A stretch of DNA of 44,137 nt, taken from the NCBI GenBank assembly GCA_030427485.1, contig JAUICG010000037.1, positions 1 to 44,137 of the forward strand, given 5' to 3'. Origin of the DNA: Gammaproteobacteria bacterium (lineage in GTDB: Bacteria > Pseudomonadota > Gammaproteobacteria > Pseudomonadales > Halieaceae). Shown here one piece after another: positions 8,188 through 16,621 of this stretch. Under the pieces are notes generated by a model. The model saw nothing but the letters and a program-made list of their open reading frames with translations. It was not told where the DNA came from and searched no databases. Position 1 is the stretch's first letter; every line of letters starts with the position of its first letter. The translations under genes and the position numbers were made by a program.

Positions 8188-9654
8188 TCAGTCGTTCACG
8201 CCGCCCATGCACAGGTACTTGATCTCCAGGTAGTCGTCGATGCCGTACTTGGAGCCCTCGCGGCCGATGCCGGATTCCTTCACGCCGCCGAACGGCGCCA
8301 CCTCGGTGGAGATGATGCCCTCGTTGATACCGACAATGCCGTAGTCCAGTCCTTCCGAGACACGCCAGATGCGCCCGATATCGCGGGAGTAGAAATAGGC
8401 GGAGAGGCCGAACGGCGTGTCGTTGCCGATGCGGATGGCTTCTTCCTCGGTCTTGAACTTGAACAGCGGGGCGATGGGGCCGAAGATCTCCTCGTTGTAC
8501 ACCTCCATGCTGTCGTCCACGTCCACCAGCACGGTGGGCTCGAAGAAATTACGGCCCTGCGCTGCGTCGCCCTTGCCGCCGGTCAGGACTTTGGCGCCGT
8601 TGTCCGTCGCCTGCTTGAGGATGGAGCTGACCTTGTCGAAAGCCGCATCGTTGATCAGCGGGCCGATGGTCACGCCGTCATCGGCGCCGTTGCCCACCTT
8701 CAATGCCTTCACTGCCGTCACCAGTTTCTCGGCGAAGGCGTCGAATACGGATTCCTGCACCAGGATACGGTTGGCGCACACGCAGGTCTGTCCGGCGTTG
8801 CGGTACTTGGAGGCCATCGCTCCGATGACGGCGGCATCGAGGTCGGCGTCGTCGAACACGATGAACGGCGCGTTGCCGCCGAGTTCCATCGAGGTTTTCT
8901 TGACCGTTTCGGCGCACTGCGCCATCAGCACCTTGCCGATCTCGGTGGAGCCGGTGAAGGTCAGCTTGCGCACGAGCGAGCTGCCGGTCATCTCGCCGCC
9001 GATCGCGCGGGCGTTGTTGCCCGCCACCACGCTGAAGGCCCCGGCGGGGATGCCGGCGCGTTCGCCGAGGGCGGCCAGCGCCAGCGCGCTCAGCGGCGTT
9101 TCGGTCGCGGGTTTCAGGACGGCGGTACAGCCCGCCGCGAGGGCCGGTGCGACCTTGCGGGTGATCATCGCGATCGGGAAGTTCCACGGCGTGATCGCGG
9201 CCACCACGCCGATCGGCTGCTTCAGGGTGACGATGCGCTGGTTGGGGTTGTTGGCGCTGATGGTGTCGCCGTAGATGCGGCGGCCCTCCTCGGCGAACCA
9301 CTCCACGAACGCGGCGCCGTAGGCGACCTCACCGCGCGATTCGGCCAGCGGCTTGCCCTGCTCGGCGGTCATGATCCGGGCCAGGTCTTCCTGGTTTTCC
9401 ATGATGAGGTTGAACCAGCGCTTGAGGATGGCGGAGCGCTCCTTGGCCACCACGTTGCGCCAACTGGCAAAGGCGCGGTCGGCCGCTTCGATCGCGCGGC
9501 GGGTTTCCGCGGCGCCGGCATTGGGGATGGCGACAATCTCTTCCCGGGTCGCGGGGTTGAGTACGCTCACCGTGGCGCCATTGTCGGCGTCAACCCAGGC
9601 GCCGTCGATGTACAGTTTTGAGCACAGCAGGGTCGGATCGTTCAGTGTCAGCAT
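8188..9654 (-). CDS. NAD(P)-dependent aldehyde dehydrogenase, succinate-semialdehyde dehydrogenase (GabD)-like
   Basis: Protein of 488 aa, the normal length for the family. The Rossmann/cofactor segment includes ITPWNFPIAMITRKVAPALA and TFTGSTEIGKVL. The catalytic pair is Glu257 (in MELGGNAPFIVF) and Cys291 (in NAGQTCVCANR). The overall pattern (GEVAYGAAFVEWFAEEGRRIYG, then EVAPFGGVKESGIGREGSKYGIDDYLE) is closest to GabD-type succinate-semialdehyde dehydrogenases, but family members act on many aldehydes. In this cluster it could oxidise an aldehyde released by the carotenoid oxygenase. It lies 36 bp after the LLM oxidoreductase gene on the same strand and is probably in the same transcript. 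Confidence 0.92.
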   Translation of the reverse strand: MLTLNDPTLLCSKLYIDGAWVDADNGATVSVLNPATREEIVAIPNAGAAETRRAIEAADRAFASWRNVVAKERSAILKRWFNLIMENQEDLARIMTAEQGKPLAESRGEVAYGAAFVEWFAEEGRRIYGDTISANNPNQRIVTLKQPIGVVAAITPWNFPIAMITRKVAPALAAGCTAVLKPATETPLSALALAALGERAGIPAGAFSVVAGNNARAIGGEMTGSSLVRKLTFTGSTEIGKVLMAQCAETVKKTSMELGGNAPFIVFDDADLDAAVIGAMASKYRNAGQTCVCANRILVQESVFDAFAEKLVTAVKALKVGNGADDGVTIGPLINDAAFDKVSSILKQATDNGAKVLTGGKGDAAQGRNFFEPTVLVDVDDSMEVYNEEIFGPIAPLFKFKTEEEAIRIGNDTPFGLSAYFYSRDIGRIWRVSEGLDYGIVGINEGIISTEVAPFGGVKESGIGREGSKYGIDDYLEIKYLCMGGVND

Positions 9655-9690
9655 GGGCCTGGATTCTCTCTGATTTGTGAACGGGGCAGT

Positions 9691-10680
9691 TTACTTGCCC
9701 GCGAGACGTGCAACAACCGGCGCAAACGCTTCCGCCATATTATTCTGCCCGTCGTCCATCAGGGCGATATAGGAGATCCCGTAGGTCTCGCGGCGGCGCT
9801 GCAGTTCGTCGCAGATGAAATCGATGCTGCCGATCAGGCAGTGCGGGTGGCTGAGGATGTCCTCGGCCGACATCCCCAGCGCGTCGCCGACGGCCTGGGC
9901 GGTCGGTTGCGGGTGGTCGGTGATGATCGTGTTGTAGGCGCCGATTTCCAGTTCGAGGTCATCGAAGCGGTCCCCGGCACCGGCCCTGATCCAGTCAATC
10001 TTCCGCGCTGTTGCGTCGGCCAGGCCGGAGTGCATGCCGTCTGGTCCGAGCATGCCGGCGCGATTGTTGAAGTTCACGCTGACAATTTCGGCCTCCTGTC
10101 CGGCATAGGTGAGAATCTTCTTGCTGCCGCCGCCGATCATCAGCGGCGGGTAGGGCTTCTGTGCGGGGGAGGGGATGCCGGAAAAGCCCGACCAGCGGAT
10201 AAAGTCCCCGGCAATGTCCAGCGGCTCGCCCGACATGAAGGCTTTGTAGGCATCGACAAATTCCCTGAAGCGCTCAAAGCGCGCCGGGAAATCGTCAAAC
10301 GGCAGGTTGACCGCCTCGTATTCATTCTTGATCCAGCCCGCGCCGATACCGAACTCCAGCCGCCCGCCGGAGAGGTAATCCATCGTGGCGGCTTGCTTGG
10401 CCAGGGTGATCGGGTGGTGGTAGTCGTTGCAGAACACGCGGCAGCCGACGCGCAGCGTGGTGGTTTGTTCCAGCGCCATCGCAATCGCGGGCACCGACGA
10501 CAGCATTTGCGGCGGGTGGTAGGTGCTCTCCAGCGCCGGGCCTTCGCTGAGGAAGTGGTCCGCGAGAAAAAATGTGGAATAGCCCAGGGCTTCCGTTTTG
10601 GCGATCAGGTTGCGCCAGTTGGCCGGCGAATCGGTGTTGAAGCTCTGTATGGAAAAGCGAAACGGTCTCTTGTTGCTCAT
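9691..10680 (-). CDS. LLM class oxidoreductase (F420-type, TIGR03621-like)
   Basis: Protein of 329 aa with the luciferase-like monooxygenase TIM-barrel pattern: FFLADHFLS, TTTLRVGCRVFCNDYHHP, ATMDYLSGGRLEFGIGAGW and PPLMIGGGSKKIL. It resembles the F420-dependent subgroup best known from actinobacteria, but in a gammaproteobacterium the cofactor may be FMN instead. The reaction is unknown; in the cluster it could act as a monooxygenase or a hydride-transfer reductase on a pathway intermediate. I placed the start at 10680, where GGAG precedes MSNKRPF; a longer reading frame would run into the repeat element at 10727-10826. It is followed at 36 bp by the aldehyde dehydrogenase gene. Confidence 0.85.
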   Translation of the reverse strand: MSNKRPFRFSIQSFNTDSPANWRNLIAKTEALGYSTFFLADHFLSEGPALESTYHPPQMLSSVPAIAMALEQTTTLRVGCRVFCNDYHHPITLAKQAATMDYLSGGRLEFGIGAGWIKNEYEAVNLPFDDFPARFERFREFVDAYKAFMSGEPLDIAGDFIRWSGFSGIPSPAQKPYPPLMIGGGSKKILTYAGQEAEIVSVNFNNRAGMLGPDGMHSGLADATARKIDWIRAGAGDRFDDLELEIGAYNTIITDHPQPTAQAVGDALGMSAEDILSHPHCLIGSIDFICDELQRRRETYGISYIALMDDGQNNMAEAFAPVVARLAGK

Positions 10681-10726
10681 GGTCTTGCTCCGGTTTCTGA
10701 ATGTTGGGAGGAAGGCTTTAGAGTTA

Positions 10727-10826
10727 CTATGGTCTGCCAGGACCGTGCGAGGCAGGACGCCGGGGGCGGCCATCCGCAGCCCGAGCCCCCATGGACGGGT
10801 TCACGGCGGGTCCCAGCGGACCACAG
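10727..10826 (+). repeat. Palindromic repeat copy D (degenerate, short-core type)
   Basis: Arms of 18 bp (10727-10744 and 10809-10826) pair with four mismatches, unlike the perfect arms of the other three copies. The core shares nearly all of copy B, including the GGC-AGGAC-GCC hairpin (10751-10761) and the CATGGACG segment inside a CCC...GGG stem (10788-10799). About 15 extra bases are present between these hairpins (around 10762-10778). It lies between the end of the molybdopterin oxidoreductase gene and the LLM gene. I do not recognise the family. Confidence 0.75.
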
Positions 10827-10870
10827 CGGATCAAAAGCCGGGTCCTGGATTGGAGCGGAATCGAGTCTCA

Positions 10871-13039
10871 TCAGGAGAGCTTTCGAATCGCCACCGCGAT
10901 GCTGCTCTGCCGCGCCATGCCGGAATACTTTTCCGCATGCTCCCGGTTGTCGATCAGGCGGTTGGTATTGCTGCCGATCTCGCGTATTTGTTCGTCGGTC
11001 CGCGCCGTGGGGTCGGGCGAGCCGCCCCAGCAGTGCGACATCGAGATTACGCCGGGCCTGATATCGTCGGCCGCGGTGGCGATCGCGGGAATCGCGCCGT
11101 GGCGCGAACGCACCTCGACAATCTCGCCGTCGGCGATGTCGAGTGCCGCCAGTTCCCGCGAGTGCATAAACGCCGGGTTGGTGGTGCCCTTGCTTTTCAG
11201 CAGGCTGAGCTCGGGGCCGGTGGAGTTGTAGGTGTTTTTCATGCGGCGGCTGACCAGCAGCAGCGGATAGTCGCGGTCCGGGGCACGGTGCAGGTCGGCA
11301 TGGGCCGCCGCGAACTCCTCGTCCACGCCGGGCGGGTGCAGTTGCATGCGTTCCTGCGTCGCGGGGTCGGGCGGCCCCAGGATCACATCCGGCACATCGA
11401 ACACCCTGCCGCCCTCGGTGTGGTAAATGTCGGCCAGCGGCACCCGCGAGCCTTTGGTGATATTCGCCAGCAGGTCAAACTTGGTGGGTTTCTCCCGCAT
11501 ATCGATGGGGCCGCCGCGCATGCTCAGTGCCAGCCCCATGCGCTTGCCCACGGCCCAGAAAAACTCCCACTCCTCGATCTTGTCGCCCTCGGCTTCCACC
11601 ACGGTCCGGGTGTACTGGCTGTACGGCTTGTCGTGCCAGATATCGGTGAGCAGGGTGACGTCCTCGCGCTCCAGGCACAGCTTCGGTGCGAGGACGTAAT
11701 CGGCCATCTGCGCGGTGGCGGAGAGCTTCAGGTCGATGCAGACCAGCAGTTCGAGCCCGGCCAGTGCACGGTGGGTTTTTTCCTGGTCCGGCCACGCCAG
11801 CAGCGGGTTGCCGCCGACGCAGATCAGCGCCTTGATCTGCCCTTCGCCGGCGAGCAGCATTTCATCGCTGATCACCGCCGTCGGCATTTCCGCCAGCGGG
11901 CCGTAGGGCGAGAGCACCACGGTTTCGCCGATATCGTCCGCCACACGGCTCCTGACGCCGTCGCGCAACCACTGCGGTTGCGGCCCGGTGGCCTGCGCGC
12001 TGCGCGGCCCCGCCGGTGTCAGCACGCCCGGATTGGGCAGGCGTTCGCCGGCGCGGTAGTGGCGCCCGCAAATCGCGTTCAGTGACTGCACCAGGTGTTG
12101 CAGCAGGTTCGGGTGGGGTCCCATCTCCGGCCCGGTGCCGGTCACCGCGGAACCGCGCGGCCCGGCGGCGAACAGCCTGGCGGCCGCGACAATCTGGTTT
12201 GCGGGAACACCCGCCGCCGCGGCCACCGCCTCCGGCGTAAACCGCGCAACCTGCTGCGCCAGTTGCTCCAGCCCGGCGACGTGCTCGTCGCAGAACGCCT
12301 TGTCGTGCAGCTGCTCCGACAGGATCACCGAGATAATCGCGGCCACCACCGCCGCGTCGTGACCGGGGCGCACCTGCAGGTGCAGGTCGCAACGGCTCGC
12401 CACTTCCGTGACGCGCGGGTCGATACAGATCAACTTTACCCCGCGCCGCCGGCCCTCACGCAGTGCGTTGTGCGGGCTGAAGGAGGGAATGCCGCCGGGA
12501 ATGGAATAGTGCGACACCAGCGTGTTGTTGCCGATGATCAGCGCCACGTCCGCGTCGTTCCACATGTGGCTGCCGCCGTTCCACCAGCCCATGCGGGTCG
12601 GGCCGATCGCCACCTTGGCCGGTTGGTCGATGGTCACGCTGGTATAGTAGGAGGGCGAGCCGATCGCGGCGTGGAAGGCCCTGGCGACATCGTGGGCCGC
12701 CGAGTTCTGGTAGGAGTAGGTGCCGTTGTAGCTGGCGATACTGCGCGGCCCGTACCGCTCGAGAATGGTCGCAAGCTGTACCGCGATTTCGTCCAGCGCC
12801 TGCTCGCTGCCAATCGCGGCAAAGGTGCCGTCCGCCTGTTTTTTCTGCGACTGCTGCAGGCGCGTGGGATGGTCGATCTGCTCGATCAACTGGCGGCCCT
12901 TGACGCAGGTATAGCCGCCGTAGATCGCGTTGTCGCTGTCCGGCACCAGCGCGACCAGGCGGTTGTCCTCGACCGTCGCCTCCATCGGGCAGTAGGCATG
13001 GCAGAAGCGGCAATAGGTCTTCACGGTTTTGCTGGCCAT
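10871..13039 (-). CDS. Molybdopterin oxidoreductase with 4Fe-4S domain (DMSO reductase superfamily)
   Basis: Protein of 722 aa. The N-terminal cluster motif Cys10, Cys13, Cys17, Cys45 (CRFCHAYCP, then YTCVKG) should bind [4Fe-4S]. The body has bis-MGD-type segments such as DVALIIGNNTLVSHY, GRRRGVKLICIDPRVTEVA, LHLQVRPGHDAAVVAAI and a C-terminal cofactor domain (LLLVSRRMKNTYNST, ELAALDIADGEIVEVRSRHG). No Tat signal is visible, so it is probably cytoplasmic. Where formate dehydrogenases and nitrate reductases carry the Mo-ligating Cys, this protein reads TIDQPAK (136-142) with no Cys. Substrate unknown. It sits between the ABM monooxygenase and LLM oxidoreductase genes, suggesting a hydroxylation or dehydrogenation step of the pathway. 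A ribosome site AGAGGA precedes the start. Confidence 0.88.
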   Translation of the reverse strand: MASKTVKTYCRFCHAYCPMEATVEDNRLVALVPDSDNAIYGGYTCVKGRQLIEQIDHPTRLQQSQKKQADGTFAAIGSEQALDEIAVQLATILERYGPRSIASYNGTYSYQNSAAHDVARAFHAAIGSPSYYTSVTIDQPAKVAIGPTRMGWWNGGSHMWNDADVALIIGNNTLVSHYSIPGGIPSFSPHNALREGRRRGVKLICIDPRVTEVASRCDLHLQVRPGHDAAVVAAIISVILSEQLHDKAFCDEHVAGLEQLAQQVARFTPEAVAAAAGVPANQIVAAARLFAAGPRGSAVTGTGPEMGPHPNLLQHLVQSLNAICGRHYRAGERLPNPGVLTPAGPRSAQATGPQPQWLRDGVRSRVADDIGETVVLSPYGPLAEMPTAVISDEMLLAGEGQIKALICVGGNPLLAWPDQEKTHRALAGLELLVCIDLKLSATAQMADYVLAPKLCLEREDVTLLTDIWHDKPYSQYTRTVVEAEGDKIEEWEFFWAVGKRMGLALSMRGGPIDMREKPTKFDLLANITKGSRVPLADIYHTEGGRVFDVPDVILGPPDPATQERMQLHPPGVDEEFAAAHADLHRAPDRDYPLLLVSRRMKNTYNSTGPELSLLKSKGTTNPAFMHSRELAALDIADGEIVEVRSRHGAIPAIATAADDIRPGVISMSHCWGGSPDPTARTDEQIREIGSNTNRLIDNREHAEKYSGMARQSSIAVAIRKLS

Positions 13040-13083
13040 ACAATTCTGTTCCTCTGCCGCTTGCCCCGGTGCCGGCCGGGGGA

Positions 13084-13428
13084 CTACGCGGTGAAAAAGT
13101 CCGCGCGCGGATTGCCCTGCGGATCGTATACGGGCTCTTCCAGTGCGATCTTGTACTTGGACACCTCGACGTCGGTAACGCCGTACTTACCGAGCGAAGC
13201 CAGCATGGTCTGGTAGAACGGCCCGGCGAGATGGGCGGCGAGGTCTTCCACGCTGGCCCATTTCTCAAATACGTAGACGCGGCTGTCCGAGGTCGGGTCA
13301 GCCGCCCACACATAGTGCTGGCAGCCCTGCTGCGTGCGGGTTTCGACCACCAGCTCGGCGGTTTCCGTCAGGGCTTTTTCACGGTTTGCTGCGGGAAAGT
13401 GAAGCGTGCCGGCAATGATTACAGTCAT
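13084..13428 (-). CDS. ABM-fold monooxygenase (putative quinol monooxygenase family)
   Basis: Small protein of 114 aa with the antibiotic-biosynthesis-monooxygenase (ABM) ferredoxin-like fold: MTVIIAGTLHFP, then LTETAELVVETRTQQGCQHY, then SRVYVFEKWASVEDLAAHLAGPF. Members such as YgiN act without cofactor on quinols, or are heme-degrading or unassigned. The C-terminal extension (KYKIALEEPVYDPQGNPRADFF) is somewhat longer than in minimal ABM proteins. A ribosome site AGGA is seen before the start. It is the first gene of the minus-strand series leading through the molybdopterin and LLM enzymes to TetR, and diverges from the MDR reductase gene across a 121-bp region with a candidate operator. 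Confidence 0.85.
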   Translation of the reverse strand: MTVIIAGTLHFPAANREKALTETAELVVETRTQQGCQHYVWAADPTSDSRVYVFEKWASVEDLAAHLAGPFYQTMLASLGKYGVTDVEVSKYKIALEEPVYDPQGNPRADFFTA

Positions 13429-13506
13429 GGTGTTGTCCTGTGCGGTATCGCGGTAGCCATGTTTGCGGGAAGCCCGGGAACAGTAGCAGAGTGGGGAGCC
13501 TAAAAC

Positions 13507-13543
13507 AATCAGGGTTGACTGATTTTTTACGAACCGTTATGTT
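13507..13543 (+). promoter_or_regulatory. Operator and promoter of the MDR reductase gene (divergent with ABM)
   Basis: An inverted repeat AATCAG (13507-13512), six bases, CTGATT (13519-13524) overlaps a -35 TTGACT (13515-13520). A -10 TATGTT (13538-13543) follows after 17 bp. Transcription would begin at or next to the ATG at 13550, and no ribosome site is present, so the transcript may be leaderless. The repeat matches those near tetR, the carotenoid oxygenase and the late SDR. Confidence 0.6.
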
Positions 13544-13549
13544 GCGCGC

Positions 13550-14566
13550 ATGACAGACCTGATCAATCGCCAGTACTACCTCGCATCGCGCCCCGTCGGG
13601 AAGCCCGATGCCAGCCATGTGCCATACCGCGACGTGGCGGTGTCCGAGCCCGCGCCGGGCGAGGTGGTGCTGCGCAACCTGTACATTTCGCTGGACCCCG
13701 CGATCCGCGGCTGGATGGGTGACGACCCGAACTATATCGAACCGATTGCGCTCGGCAATGCGGTGCGCAGTTCCGTGCTCGGTCGCGTGGTGGCCAGCAA
13801 CAGCCCCGACTTCGCGCCCGGCGACGTGGCGATGACGATGGGCGCCTGGGAGCGGTACACCACGGTGCCGGCGGCGGCGCTCAACAAGCTGGATGAAAGT
13901 GCCGGAATCCCGCTCAGCCTGTTCCTCGGCGTGCTCGGTCCCACCGGGCTCACCGCGTATTTTGGCTTGCTGGACGTCGGCCGGCCGAAAGCCGGTGAGA
14001 CGGTGCTGGTCAGCGCGGCGGCGGGCGCGGTGGGCTCTGTCGTCGGCCAGATTGCCAAAATGCGGGGCTGCCGGGTGGTGGGTATGGCCGGCAGTGACGA
14101 CAAGTGCCGCTGGTTGCGCGATGTACTGGGCTTCGATGCGGTCATCAATTACAAGACCTGTGGCGATTATGGGGCCGCGATCCGCGGCGCCTGCCCCGCG
14201 GGTGTCGATGTGTACTTCGATAATGTGGGCGGCGAGATACTGGACGCCACTCTCCTGTGCCTGAATAAGTTTGCACGTGTCGCGGTCTGTGGCTGGATAT
14301 CGACCTACAACGTGCCCGACGCACCGGGGCCGAAAAACCTGTGGCAGCTGGTGGCGGAGAGCGTCACGCTGCAGGGCTTTACCGTGCTGGATTATCTGGA
14401 GCGTTTCGGCGAGGGCATCGCCCAGCTCGCGCAGTGGGTGATGGCCGGTGACATCAGCTACCGCGAGGAAATCGTGGACGGCCTCGACAATGTCCTGCCG
14501 ACCTTTCTGCGGCTGTTCGACGGTTCCAACCAGGGCAAGCTGATCATTCGTCTGCCCGAGGACTGA
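13550..14566 (+). CDS. NADP-dependent medium-chain oxidoreductase (MDR/CurA-like)
   Basis: Protein of 338 aa of the zinc-independent MDR group (prostaglandin/leukotriene B4 reductase, CurA, YncB type). The N-terminus IDPAIRG-like segment (LYISLDPAIRGWM) and GNAVRSSVLGRVVAS are typical. The NADPH-binding site is visible as VSAAAGAVGSVVGQIAKMRG, followed by VVGMAGSDDKCRWL and VDVYFDNVGGEILDATL. These enzymes reduce the C=C bond of alpha,beta-unsaturated ketones or aldehydes. In this island it could saturate an enone or enal intermediate. It is transcribed away from the ABM gene and faces the phosphatase gene tail-to-tail. Confidence 0.92.
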   Translation: MTDLINRQYYLASRPVGKPDASHVPYRDVAVSEPAPGEVVLRNLYISLDPAIRGWMGDDPNYIEPIALGNAVRSSVLGRVVASNSPDFAPGDVAMTMGAWERYTTVPAAALNKLDESAGIPLSLFLGVLGPTGLTAYFGLLDVGRPKAGETVLVSAAAGAVGSVVGQIAKMRGCRVVGMAGSDDKCRWLRDVLGFDAVINYKTCGDYGAAIRGACPAGVDVYFDNVGGEILDATLLCLNKFARVAVCGWISTYNVPDAPGPKNLWQLVAESVTLQGFTVLDYLERFGEGIAQLAQWVMAGDISYREEIVDGLDNVLPTFLRLFDGSNQGKLIIRLPED

Positions 14567-14568
14567 CA

Positions 14569-14593
14569 CGCTGCCGGACGTCGCCCGGCAGCG
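14569..14593. terminator. GC-rich hairpin between convergent genes
   Basis: CGCTGCCGG (14569-14577), 7-base loop, CCGGCAGCG (14585-14593): a perfect 9-bp stem starting just after the MDR stop codon and ahead of the phosphatase stop on the other strand. No U-tract follows on either side, so it may act with Rho or merely block 3' decay. Confidence 0.5.
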
Positions 14594-14604
14594 CAGCGCC
14601 CGCC

Positions 14605-16341
14605 TCAGGTCAGCAGCATATCCGCGCGCTGCACCACAAAGGTTTTGCTGGCGGCCTCGTTGACGCTGTAGTCCTTCGAGTCTACGGTCGTGATGAAGCG
14701 GTGGGTTGCCGTGAGTGCATCGGCGGTAAACGCGATGTGCAGGTAGCCCCGGCCCACCAGGTTGGTGTAGTTCAGGTCATCGATCAGGCCGGCGACCAGC
14801 GGGCCGAACAGTCCGGCATTGCCAGGGCCGAGCAGGCCGGGGCCGTCAAAGCCCGGCGAACTCACGCTGGTGCAGCCGAACTCCACCCCGGCGACCTTGC
14901 CATCGCTGGTGCGCAGTTGCGAGGTCCAGGCGTTGTGGGTATCCCCGGCCAGGGCGACCAGTTTCGAGTCCAGTTGCTGCGCGAACCCGAGGATTTCATC
15001 ACGCTCCGCCGAGTAGCCGTCCCAGGCGTCGAGGTTGTAGGGGATGGCGCTGTCCAGCAACGCCTGCTCTTCCGCGCTGCGCTCTTCGGGCGCCTTGCCC
15101 TTGGCCTCGACGGCCGCCAACAGCGCCGCGGTGCCCTTGGCCAGGTCGATTTCCGACACCAGGCCCGGGTCCAGCGCTTCCAGCAGCGGGGAGGGAATCC
15201 GGTAGCGGCTCATCAATACCTGCTGGCCCAGCACCTGCCAGCGCGCGCTGCTCTGGTTCAACTGCTCGCGCAGCCAGCCCAGTTGCTCGCTGCCGAGAAT
15301 CGAGCGCGTGCTGTCGTTGTACGCGGCGCGCACGCTGTCGACGTCGATGATGCCGCCGCTGGCGAAATCACTGTACTGCAGCTGTTCGTCGCGCCCCACA
15401 TGGCGGGTGTCCAGCATCAGCAGGTCCACCAGGTCGCCGTACTGGAAGCGGCGGTAGATAATGTCCTCCATCGTGGCCGGGGGCCGCACCGGCAGCCATT
15501 CATACCAGGCCTGGATCGCGGCCATCTTGCGCTCCGCGTAGGCGCCCTCCGTGGACGGGTTGTGGTTTTCCGCGCCATTCTCCCAGCTGTCGTTCGCCAC
15601 CTCGTGATCGTCCCAGACGATGATGAAGGGCAGTGCCGCGCGCGCCGCCTGCAGGTCCGGGTCGCTGTGGTACTGCCTGTAGCGGGTGCGGTAATCGCTC
15701 AGGGAAATGATCTCGTTGGCAGGTTCCGACACCCGGCCCAGTTCCTCGGCGCGTTCGCTGGCATAACCCGCGGCCGAGTACTCGTAGATGTAATCGCCGA
15801 GGTGCAGAACGGCGTCGACATCCTGTTTGGCCAGTTCGGCATACACGTTAAAGAAGCCGGCCGGGTAGTTGGCGCAGGACACCACGGCGAAACTGGCAGC
15901 CTGTACCATCCCCTGGGGCAGGGTGCGGGTTTTCCCCATCGGGGAGGTCTTGTCCCCGGTCATGAAGCGGTAGTAGTAGGCCGCGGCCGGTTGCAGGCCC
16001 TCGGCGTCGACCTTCACGGTGTAGTCCACATCCGCATTGGTGACACCCTCGCCCTGGCTGACAATGTTGGTGAATGCGGCGTCTTCGGCGACTTCCCAGC
16101 GCACCACCACCTGGCCCTCCTCAACGGGGGTCACGCGGGTCCACAGAATCACCCGGTCGGTCAGGGGGTCGCCCGAGGCGACGCCGTGGTTGAAGTCGGC
16201 CGGCACGCTGTCGATGGCGTTGTTGGAGTTGTTGGAACTGTTGGAGCAGGCGATCAGGTTGCTGCCGAGGATCGGGATCAGCGAACTGGTGGCCAGCGCC
16301 TTGACGAGGGTGCGGCGTTTGAAGTCGGGCGGAGTGGTCAT
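14605..16341 (-). CDS. phoD: Alkaline phosphatase D (PhoD) family, Tat lipoprotein
   Basis: Protein of 578 aa. The N-terminus KRRTLVKALATSSLIPIL is a twin-arginine signal, ending in LIAC, which may also be a lipobox. Residues about 45-150 form the PhoD N-terminal beta domain (FNHGVASGDPLTDRVILWTRV). The metallophosphoesterase part shows the metal motifs VVSCANYPAGFFNVYAELA, DAVLHLGDYIYEY, IIVWDDHEVANDSW, LMLDTRHVGRD and LVALAGDTHNAW. PhoD enzymes use Fe/Ca and release phosphate from mono- and diesters outside the cytoplasm; a nuclease-like role is also known. A ribosome site CAGGAA precedes the start. It lies inside the catabolic island but has no obvious role in it. It could be a phosphate-starvation gene, though I see no Pho box. 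Confidence 0.9.
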   Translation of the reverse strand: MTTPPDFKRRTLVKALATSSLIPILGSNLIACSNSSNNSNNAIDSVPADFNHGVASGDPLTDRVILWTRVTPVEEGQVVVRWEVAEDAAFTNIVSQGEGVTNADVDYTVKVDAEGLQPAAAYYYRFMTGDKTSPMGKTRTLPQGMVQAASFAVVSCANYPAGFFNVYAELAKQDVDAVLHLGDYIYEYSAAGYASERAEELGRVSEPANEIISLSDYRTRYRQYHSDPDLQAARAALPFIIVWDDHEVANDSWENGAENHNPSTEGAYAERKMAAIQAWYEWLPVRPPATMEDIIYRRFQYGDLVDLLMLDTRHVGRDEQLQYSDFASGGIIDVDSVRAAYNDSTRSILGSEQLGWLREQLNQSSARWQVLGQQVLMSRYRIPSPLLEALDPGLVSEIDLAKGTAALLAAVEAKGKAPEERSAEEQALLDSAIPYNLDAWDGYSAERDEILGFAQQLDSKLVALAGDTHNAWTSQLRTSDGKVAGVEFGCTSVSSPGFDGPGLLGPGNAGLFGPLVAGLIDDLNYTNLVGRGYLHIAFTADALTATHRFITTVDSKDYSVNEAASKTFVVQRADMLLT

Positions 16342-16445
16342 AATGGGTTCCTGTTATTGCGGGGTAAATCCTACCGTTGTTATAAGTCTGCCATATTACA
16401 CTCAATGGACCGCAATGGTATGCAGGTTTACGGCAAGTAATAGCG

Positions 16446-16612
16446 CGGTTTGAATGTTGGTTGCACGAGCGCGCGAGAGACAGGGTTGCGGTCGGGACCG
16501 TGTGGCGACAGGACGTCGCCACCCGAGCCTACACATGGATGTGTGTTTTTTGGCGTGTCCCGACCGCAACCCTGTCTCTCGCGCGCCCGACTCACGCAAA
16601 TTTTCAAACTGG
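16446..16612 (+). repeat. Palindromic repeat copy A (long-core type, about 167 bp)
   Basis: Perfect 30-bp arms (16469-16498 and 16557-16586) enclose a 58-base core. In the core, GTGGCGAC/GTCGCCAC (16502-16509/16515-16522) closes an AGGAC loop, and ACACAT-GG-ATGTGT (16531-16544) forms a second hairpin, followed by TTTTTT and GGCGT. Outside the arms an imperfect outer repeat continues to GGTTTGAA on the left and TTCAAACT on the right. Copy C at 31246 shares the entire plan. The element lies between an NTF2-like gene and phoD, in neither coding frame. Confidence 0.85.
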
Positions 16613-16621
16613 GTTACTACC

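Noticed and set aside
14701..16440. Plus-strand frame of 579 codons opposite phoD
   Set aside because: High GC keeps the opposite frame open. Composition is Val/Ala/Gly/His/Arg-rich, with no domain, while the minus strand has full PhoD motifs.
16446..16612. Integron attC site for the palindromic elements
   Set aside because: attC sites have RYYYAAC/GTTRRRY core sites and no fixed two-hairpin core; these motifs are missing and no integrase is near.
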